In this document: positions 57,736-64,000 of the stretch, piece after piece | How the letters are laid out: each line of letters starts with the position of its first letter | Numbering within the stretch: the first letter of the stretch is position 1 | Assembly: GCA_027310665.1 (NCBI GenBank) | Contig: DAIDAJ010000105.1 | Coordinates: 1-64,000 of the forward strand | Direction: 5' to 3' | DNA from: Sideroxydans sp. | Lineage (GTDB): Bacteria; Pseudomonadota; Gammaproteobacteria; Burkholderiales; Gallionellaceae | Length of the DNA stretch: 64,000 nucleotides | The notes under the pieces: generated by a model | What the model was told of the DNA's origin: nothing | The model's input: the letters and a program-made list of their open reading frames with translations, nothing else | Databases searched by the model: none | Position numbers and translations under genes: made by a program

Positions 57736-60009
57736 TTGGAAAATAAGACAGCAATACAATCCGCCCAGCTGCGACAGCTGCTTTCTGTCAGCAAGGTTTC
57801 GCTGATCGCGAGCATATCTCTCGCTGCCATCCTCGCCTATATGCAGCGCACGGTGATTCCTCCCGCTTCGCTCCTGATCTGGTGTTCCCTCATGGTGGCG
57901 GCCTACCTCTTGCGGGCCGCCCTGGTCTATTTCCCCCAGCCCTCGCGGCTTAATCGCGGTGCCGGCGAGGCCCGGCTGGCGAGGTTTCGCCTCGGAGTGA
58001 TCGTCGCCGGTGCAGTATGGGGTTCGTCCGGTTTCCTGCTTTTCCCTGCCGAGCACCCGCAACACGTGATGTTCCTGATCTTCGTGCTGGCGGGAATGAC
58101 CGCCGGCGGCGTCGTTTCATTTTCGGCCGACCTGACCAGCGCAGTTGCGTTTGCCGCATTGCTCAGCCTGCCGATCGCGACCCGCCTGTTTGCGGAGGGA
58201 GACAGCTTGTCCGTGACGATGGGCGCGGCAGTGATGCTGTATCTCGGCTTCATGATCATGAGCATGCGGCGCATCAACCGGCACGTGAATGAAAATATCG
58301 CGTTGCGCATCGACGCCAGCGGGCGCGAGGAAAAAATGCGGGAAAGCGAGGAACGCTATCGCTTGCTGCTGAGCCATTTGCCCGTGGGCATTTTCCATTA
58401 CGACACCGATCTCGTCATCACCTACTGCAACGACCGCTGTGCCTCGATGCTGCGCAACTCCGTTGACTGCATCGTCGGGCTGGATATGAGGCTGGTCAGG
58501 GACCAAGCCAGCCTCCCCAGCCTGCGCAAGGCGCTGCAAGGCGAGATGGCGTATTACGAAGGCCATTATCAAGCCACCTACAGCGAAGCCGAAGCCTGGA
58601 TATACATGACTTGCGCGCCTTCCCGGAACGGAAACGGAAATATCGTGGGTGGTATCGCGATCGTCCAGGACGTCACCGAGCACAAGGTCGCGGAGGACAG
58701 GATCAACAATCTGGCGTTCTACGATCCCCTCACCAACCTGCCCAACCGGCGTCTGCTGCTGGACCGGCTGCAACAGGCACTGGCGACCAGCGCGCGCAGC
58801 GGCAGGGAAGGCGCGCTGCTGTTCATCGACTTGGACAATTTCAAGTCCCTAAACGACACGCTGGGCCACGACATGGGCGACCTGCTGCTGCAACAGGTCG
58901 CCCGACGTCTGGGTTCGTGTGTGCGCGAGGGCGATTCCGTGGCGCGTCTGGGCGGCGACGAGTTCGTGGTGATGCTGGAAGACCTGGGGCAACACGACCT
59001 TGAAGCGGCCGCCCAGACAGAAGCCGTCGGCGAGAAGATCCTTGCTGTGCTGGGCCAGCCTTACCTGCTTCTCACAAACGAATATCGCTGTACTCCCAGC
59101 ATCGGTGTGACCCTTTTCAACGGCCACAAGCTGGCAAAGGAAGAATTGCTGAAGCAGGCCGACATCGCGATGTACCAGGCCAAGAAAGCCGGACGCAACA
59201 CCGTGCGCTTCTTCGACCAGCAGATGCAGGACGCCGTCACCGCCCGCGTCCTGCTTGAAGACGAATTGCGCAAGGCGCTCGAGAATCAGCAATTCCGTTT
59301 GTATTACCAGATCCAGGTGGACGGATCGCACCGGCCATTGGGTGCGGAAGCGTTGATCCGCTGGATGCACCCCGAGCGCGGACTGGTGCCTCCCGACGAA
59401 TTCATCAGGGTGGCGGAAGAAACGGATCTGATACTGCCCATCGGGCAATGGGTGATGGATACGGCCTGCGCCCAGCTCAAGTCCTGGCAGCAGGATACGC
59501 TCACGCGCAACCTCGCATTGGCAGTGAACGTCAGCGCGAAGCAGTTTCACCAAGCGGATTTCGTCGCCCGGGTGCAGGCGACCGTGGAGCGCCACGCCAT
59601 CGCCCCGGTGCTGCTCAAGCTGGAGCTGACCGAAAGCATCCTGCTGGAGAAGATCGAAGACACGATCAGGACCATGCACGCATTGAAAGAGATCGGGGTC
59701 CAGTTCTCGCTGGATGACTTCGGCACCGGCTATTCGTCCCTGCAATACCTCAAGCAGCTGCCGCTCGACCAGATCAAGATAGACAGGTCGTTCGTGCGCG
59801 ATATCGCCTTCGACAGCGGCGACAGGGAGATCGTGGGCACCATCATCGCAATGGCACAAAACCTCGATCTGGATGTCATTGCCGAAGGTGTGGAGACGGA
59901 GGAGCAGCGACAGTTCCTTTTGGGCAACGGCTGCGCCCACTTTCAGGGCTACCTGTTCGGCAAGCCGGTCCCGGTCCGGGAATTCGAGGCGATGCTGGAA
60001 CGCGAGTAG
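57736..60009 (+). CDS. Membrane PAS-GGDEF-EAL protein
   Basis: N-terminal TM segments; RLGGDEFVVMLEDL; EAL domain GAEALIRWMHPE ... ELTESILLE ... DDFGTGYSSLQYL; TTG start as given by ORF track. Confidence 0.92.
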   Translation: MENKTAIQSAQLRQLLSVSKVSLIASISLAAILAYMQRTVIPPASLLIWCSLMVAAYLLRAALVYFPQPSRLNRGAGEARLARFRLGVIVAGAVWGSSGFLLFPAEHPQHVMFLIFVLAGMTAGGVVSFSADLTSAVAFAALLSLPIATRLFAEGDSLSVTMGAAVMLYLGFMIMSMRRINRHVNENIALRIDASGREEKMRESEERYRLLLSHLPVGIFHYDTDLVITYCNDRCASMLRNSVDCIVGLDMRLVRDQASLPSLRKALQGEMAYYEGHYQATYSEAEAWIYMTCAPSRNGNGNIVGGIAIVQDVTEHKVAEDRINNLAFYDPLTNLPNRRLLLDRLQQALATSARSGREGALLFIDLDNFKSLNDTLGHDMGDLLLQQVARRLGSCVREGDSVARLGGDEFVVMLEDLGQHDLEAAAQTEAVGEKILAVLGQPYLLLTNEYRCTPSIGVTLFNGHKLAKEELLKQADIAMYQAKKAGRNTVRFFDQQMQDAVTARVLLEDELRKALENQQFRLYYQIQVDGSHRPLGAEALIRWMHPERGLVPPDEFIRVAEETDLILPIGQWVMDTACAQLKSWQQDTLTRNLALAVNVSAKQFHQADFVARVQATVERHAIAPVLLKLELTESILLEKIEDTIRTMHALKEIGVQFSLDDFGTGYSSLQYLKQLPLDQIKIDRSFVRDIAFDSGDREIVGTIIAMAQNLDLDVIAEGVETEEQRQFLLGNGCAHFQGYLFGKPVPVREFEAMLERE

Positions 60010-60132
60010 GTGCCGGCACGGGAAAACCGGCGTATTGACGCGGCAAGCGCTCCGTTTTAGGCTTCGCCTGGGATGGAGGTTCGCGCAATCGACATCCTGC
60101 CGATGGTAAGCATGGTGATTAAGGAGACGATC

Positions 60133-60390
60133 ATGATCAGCAGAGAAGCCGTTATGCAAACCCTGAAATGCAGCCCGTACGAGTACCCGAGAATGCTTGA
60201 TGAGCGGTTTCCCCATGTACTGGAAAACATCCTCAAGCTCTGGAATTCACCCGACGCGGAACCCTATTTTGCCGACCTGTTGCAGCCCAATGGCCGCGGT
60301 GGCGGGAGGATGGATCGCGATGGCTTTCCGGAACAGGCCTGGGAAGAGATACTGCAGCTGAAGCTGCTTTACGATAAACCCCGCCACTGA
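60133..60390 (+). CDS. Small hypothetical protein
   Basis: MISREAVMQTLKCSPYEYPRMLDERFPHVLENILKLWNSPDAEPYFADLLQPNGRGGGRMDRDGFPEQAWEEILQLKLLYDKPRH, AAGGAG upstream. Confidence 0.7.
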   Translation: MISREAVMQTLKCSPYEYPRMLDERFPHVLENILKLWNSPDAEPYFADLLQPNGRGGGRMDRDGFPEQAWEEILQLKLLYDKPRH

Positions 60391-60499
60391 GGGCCGTTAC
60401 GCTCAGCTCGGGTTTGAGCCCCGGCCGCCCCGATCGCCGGGAAACCGGCAGGGCCGGGATGTTGCCCCCGTTCAAAACTCAGCTTTCCCACTGCGCCCG

Positions 60500-61645
60500 T
60501 CATTTCGGACGGTTGCTTCCCGCCACGATCTTGTACTCGAACAAGCGGCATTCGATGGCACCGTTATAAAGCGGTGTGCGCCTGGACGGCGTCAGCCGCA
60601 TCAGTTTGGCGATGCGCAAGTCGGCGGTGAACAGGTAGGCGCTCCAACCGCCGAACCGCTGTTTCAGCACATCGCCCAATTTCGGGTACAACTCCGCCAG
60701 CTCGTCTTCGTCGCCCATGCGCTCGCCGTAAGGCAGGTTCGTGACGAGGATGCCCTCCTTCTCCGGCGGAGATGCTTCCAGCGCGTTGCACTGCTTCAGA
60801 TCCACCGTCTCACGTATGCCGGCTTCTTCCAGGTTCTGGTGCGCGGCCTTGAGCGCATCGCCGTACAGGTCGCTGCCATAGATGGGCAGTTCGCTCACCG
60901 GCAGTTGCGCCGCAATGGCGGTCTCGCGCATCGCGGTCCAGGTCTTCGCATCGAAGTTCTTCAGTTTCTCAAAGGCGAAATGGCGCGCGATGCCGGGCTG
61001 GATATTGAGCGACATCTGCGCCGCTTCGATCAGAAAGGTGCCGCTGCCGCACATCGGGTCGAGCAGCGGGATGCCGGGCTTCCAGCCGCTCATCTTCAGG
61101 ATGCCGGCGGCAAGGTTCTCGCGCAGCGGAGCGATGTTGGTATGAATGCGCACGCCGCGCTTGTACAGCGCGTCGCCGGAGGTATCCAGGTACAGCGTGA
61201 ACTTCTCGCCCTCGAAGAAGGCGTGGATGCGCATGTCCGGGTCGAGCTTGGCGACACTGGGACGTGCGTTCTTCTCGGCACGGAACTTGTCGCACACCGC
61301 ATCCTTGATCTTGAGCGTGATGAATTCCAGGCTCTTGAGCGGACATTTGATGGCCGTGACTTTGACGAGGATGGTGTCGTTCACGTCGAACCAGCGCGCC
61401 CAGGGCAGATCGTATACGGTCTTGTAGACATCCTGCTCGTTGCGGAACGGCGTGGCATCCTTGACGCGCCACAGGATGCGCGAGGCGAGGCGGCTTTGCA
61501 GGTTGATGCGGTAGCACACCGGCCAATCACACTCGAACGCGATGCCGCCTTCGGTGGGATTCACATCGGTCGCACCGAACCCGGCGAGTTCATCGGCGAG
61601 GAGTTTTTCCAGTCCGCGCGGACAGGTGGCGAAAAAATTGGGCAT
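60500..61645 (-). CDS. THUMP-domain class I RNA methyltransferase (RlmL N-terminal-like)
   Basis: FFATCPRGLEKLLADELAGFGATDV; LLDPMCGSGTFLIEAA; LVTNLPYGERMGDEDELAELYPKLGD. Confidence 0.93.
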   Translation of the reverse strand: MPNFFATCPRGLEKLLADELAGFGATDVNPTEGGIAFECDWPVCYRINLQSRLASRILWRVKDATPFRNEQDVYKTVYDLPWARWFDVNDTILVKVTAIKCPLKSLEFITLKIKDAVCDKFRAEKNARPSVAKLDPDMRIHAFFEGEKFTLYLDTSGDALYKRGVRIHTNIAPLRENLAAGILKMSGWKPGIPLLDPMCGSGTFLIEAAQMSLNIQPGIARHFAFEKLKNFDAKTWTAMRETAIAAQLPVSELPIYGSDLYGDALKAAHQNLEEAGIRETVDLKQCNALEASPPEKEGILVTNLPYGERMGDEDELAELYPKLGDVLKQRFGGWSAYLFTADLRIAKLMRLTPSRRTPLYNGAIECRLFEYKIVAGSNRPK

Positions 61646-61737
61646 TCAAGAATCCGAAAAACATACATGCCACAGAGTACACAGAGACCACAGAGAAAAC
61701 CACTGCTTCAACTCTGTGTGCTCTGTGATCTCTGTGG

Positions 61738-62154
61738 CTAAAAGGGTTTTACAACAACCAGAATAACAATTGCCAGCAACGCAAAAACCGGCACTTCGTT
61801 AAAAAAACGGAACCAGACATGGCTCTTTGTGTTGCGATCCGCGGCGAACACTTTCACCAGATGGCCGCAATACAGATGGTAGGCGACGAGTCCGGCCACC
61901 AGCGCGACCTTGGCATGTATCCAGCCGCCATTGAATATGTCGCGATGGCCAAGCCACAGCCACAGCCCGGTAGCGACGGCGAGCAGGCCGATCGGCGTGA
62001 CGAACTTGTACAGCTTGCGTTCCATCAGCTTCAGGCGCTCGCGCACAGCCTGCTCTTCCGCCATCGCGTGATTGACGAAGATGCGCGGCAGGTAGAACAG
62101 CCCGGCGAACCAGCTGACCACAAAGAAGATATGAAAAGCCTTGAGCCACAACAT
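61738..62154 (-). CDS. CopD/HemJ-family membrane protein
   Basis: MLWLKAFHIFFVVSWFAGLFYLPRIFVNHA; WIHAKVALVAGLVAYHLYCGHL. Confidence 0.9.
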   Translation of the reverse strand: MLWLKAFHIFFVVSWFAGLFYLPRIFVNHAMAEEQAVRERLKLMERKLYKFVTPIGLLAVATGLWLWLGHRDIFNGGWIHAKVALVAGLVAYHLYCGHLVKVFAADRNTKSHVWFRFFNEVPVFALLAIVILVVVKPF

Positions 62155-62177
62155 GACGATTCCTCAAATTAAATCAT

Positions 62178-62330
62178 TCCGTTCGTCCTGAGCTTGTCGA
62201 AGGAACGGACGGTGCTTACAGCTGACTTGCGCAGAGCCATTCATGGTTCGACACGCTGATGGAACTACTAGCCATTCGACTAGGCTGTCAAAGTACGCCA
62301 GCCAAGTCGCTGGTTATCGCCACGAACGGA
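62178..62330. repeat. Palindromic intergenic repeat, family 2
   Basis: CCGTTCGTCCTGAGCTTGTCGAAGGAACGG ... CCATTCATGGTTCGACA ... CACGAACGGA. Confidence 0.7.
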
Positions 62331-62340
62331 CTGTTGACAA

Positions 62341-63126
62341 TCACCTCGACAATCTGCGCCGGAACAACACCAGCGAAACATAGAAAGCGACCAGCGTATA
62401 CGCCAGCAGCACGCCGATGTGCAGCAATGCCTGCGGCGGGATCGCGCCGCCCATCAATGGTCGCGCCAGATCTATCGCATGCGTCAGCGGCAAGACGCCG
62501 GCGACCACCTGCATGCTTTCCGGCAACTGGGTGACCGGAAAAAACACGCCGCATAGTAGCATCATCGGCGTAATGACCAGCGTGAAGTAGTACATGAAAA
62601 AGTCATAGGCGGGCGCCAGCGCGGTCATGATGAGACCCAGTGAGGCAAAGGCCAGACCGATCAGCAAGGCCAGCGGGATCATCCACAGCGACATGAGCGA
62701 ATGCGACAGGCCGAGCACCCAGATCACGGCCAGCACAGCCGCGCCGGACATCAGGCTCTTGGTGGCGGCCCACAGGATCTCGGACAGCACCACGTCATCC
62801 AGCGAGACCGGGGTATTGAGGATGGCCTCCCAGGTGCGCTGTTCGTGCATGCGCGCAAAACCGGAATACAATGCCTCGAAGCTGGCGCTGTTCATGGTGC
62901 TGTAGCACACGGTGCCGGCGGCGAGGAACGCCATGTAGGACATGCCACCCATGGTCGGCAGCAGACTCCCCAGCCCGTAACCCAGACCCAGCATGTAGAT
63001 CACCGGATCGGCCAGATGACCGAGGATGGAGGGAGCCGCGATCTTTTTCCACACCAGCCAGTGGCGCTGCCAGATAGGGAAGAAACGCAGGCTCAATTTC
63101 GGTAAAGCAAAATCGCGGTTGTTCAT
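62341..63126 (-). CDS. ABC-2 type transporter permease (NodJ-like)
   Basis: WLVWKKIAAPSILGHLADPVIYMLGLGYGLGSLLPTMGGMSYMAFLAAGTVCYSTMNSASFEALYSGFARM. Confidence 0.93.
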   Translation of the reverse strand: MNNRDFALPKLSLRFFPIWQRHWLVWKKIAAPSILGHLADPVIYMLGLGYGLGSLLPTMGGMSYMAFLAAGTVCYSTMNSASFEALYSGFARMHEQRTWEAILNTPVSLDDVVLSEILWAATKSLMSGAAVLAVIWVLGLSHSLMSLWMIPLALLIGLAFASLGLIMTALAPAYDFFMYYFTLVITPMMLLCGVFFPVTQLPESMQVVAGVLPLTHAIDLARPLMGGAIPPQALLHIGVLLAYTLVAFYVSLVLFRRRLSR

Positions 63127-63590
63127 TTCGTCCTGTCCTGTTCCACCGCCGCGAACGCGCGGTCCGGCGACACCACCCCGACACCGCGTTCATACACGCA
63201 GCCTTTGGAGGTGCCCTCCGCAGCGACACGATCCCCGGAGATGAAGGTGTGAGTCATGTAGAAGTATTTCTCGTCCCAGCGCAGCACTTCCAGTTTCACT
63301 TCGTAACGCTGGAAGATGTTCAGGGGTTTCTTGTAGGTCATGGTGTGCTCGGCGATGACCGGTATCCAGCCGCGCTTGAACATCGCTTTCAGCAGGCCGC
63401 TGCGCGCAAACACATCCACGCGGTTGAGGTCGCAAATGGTCAGGTAGCGGCCGTTGTTCATGTGGAAGTTGATGTCGATGTCGTTGGGCAACACGCGCAG
63501 CGTGAGCGAGCTCGTATAGTTCCCGTTGTCCAGCCGCTTCATGAAGAAGGAACGGATGATGACCCACAGCATGCGGAAGATCAGGTTCAT
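63123..63590 (-). CDS. Thioesterase-superfamily (4HBT-like) protein
   Basis: LRVLPNDIDINFHMNNGRYLTICDLNRVDVFARSGLL...PVIAEHTMTYKKPLNIFQRYEVKLEVLRWDEKYFYM. Confidence 0.88.
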   Translation of the reverse strand: MNLIFRMLWVIIRSFFMKRLDNGNYTSSLTLRVLPNDIDINFHMNNGRYLTICDLNRVDVFARSGLLKAMFKRGWIPVIAEHTMTYKKPLNIFQRYEVKLEVLRWDEKYFYMTHTFISGDRVAAEGTSKGCVYERGVGVVSPDRAFAAVEQDRTK

Positions 63591-64000
63591 TCACGCATCT
63601 CCCTGCCGGTCAGCTTGAGGAACACGTCTTCCAGATTCGCCGGACGGTGAAGATAGCGCAACGCGCTTTGTCCCTGCAGATGGGCAACCAGGGGCTGCGC
63701 ATCCTTTACGTAGCAGAATACCGACTCGCCGCTGACTTCGAAGCGTTGCGAATATCTGGCGGCATGTTCGCCCGCCCACTGCCCGGAAGTCTCGCCGAAC
63801 ACTTCCACCACTTGCGGCTCGATGTTCTGCTCGATCAGTTCGCGCGGCGTACCCTGGCTGATCAGCTTCCCGTTGTCCAGAACCGCGAGGCGATGGCACA
63901 GGCGTTCGGCTTCGTCCATGAAGTGTGTCGTGAGCAACAAGGTCTTGCCCTGCTGCGTGAGTTCGCGCAGCCGCTGCCAGATCAGGTGGCGCGCCTGCGG
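63587..64000 (-). CDS. ABC transporter ATP-binding protein (NodI-like), C-terminal part (truncated by window edge)
   Basis: PQARHLIWQRLRELTQQGKTLLLTTHFMDEAERLCHRLAVLDNGKLISQGTPRELIEQ. Confidence 0.92.
   Translation of the reverse strand, partial: PQARHLIWQRLRELTQQGKTLLLTTHFMDEAERLCHRLAVLDNGKLISQGTPRELIEQNIEPQVVEVFGETSGQWAGEHAARYSQRFEVSGESVFCYVKDAQPLVAHLQGQSALRYLHRPANLEDVFLKLTGREMRE

Noticed and set aside
58849-60216. 455-aa minus-strand ORF
   Set aside because: Antisense to the GGDEF/EAL gene, which has clear motifs on the plus strand
1-64000. CRISPR array, rRNA or tRNA genes
   Set aside because: No regularly spaced direct repeats, no rRNA signatures and no cloverleaf/TTCRANY context recognised by eye; tRNAscan-SE or Infernal would be decisive

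Overview
The window is a 64 kb piece of a betaproteobacterial chromosome, probably Gallionellaceae/Nitrosomonadales-like (inferred from gene content and order; no taxonomic search was run). Most of it is dense core genome: ilvA, 5-FTHF cyclo-ligase, aceE-aceF, nadD-rsfS-rlmH-maf-rng, hupB, yggU-yggT-proC-yggS, pilT-pilU, parE-parC, an NfeD/slipin pair, and a NodI/J-like ABC transporter.

Three parts stand out. (1) 17.6-24.4 kb looks like a coherent envelope-stress / copper-oxidant locus: an ECF sigma factor with a DUF1109 (NrsF-like) anti-sigma, divergent periplasmic-type MsrB, DipZ and MsrA, and a four-gene bufferin-type RiPP operon (DUF2282 precursor, DUF692/MNIO, DUF2063, DoxX). I found the same promoter architecture, GTAACY-N16-CGAAT, upstream of both msrB and the bufferin precursor. 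(2) 38.6-45.3 kb is an accessory island with three different toxin-antitoxin cassettes between repeated fragments of one short-chain dehydrogenase gene. It carries recurring GGGGNCAGRCT-like motifs and a MITE-like element that separates an antitoxin from its toxin. (3) 45.9-46.6 kb encodes a cysteine-less DsrC/TusE-like protein followed by a small protein that may have an HMA-like fold but has HTHHH and no CXXC.

Two families of dispersed palindromic repeats and a possible small RNA were also noted. No CRISPR array, rRNA or convincing tRNA was seen.
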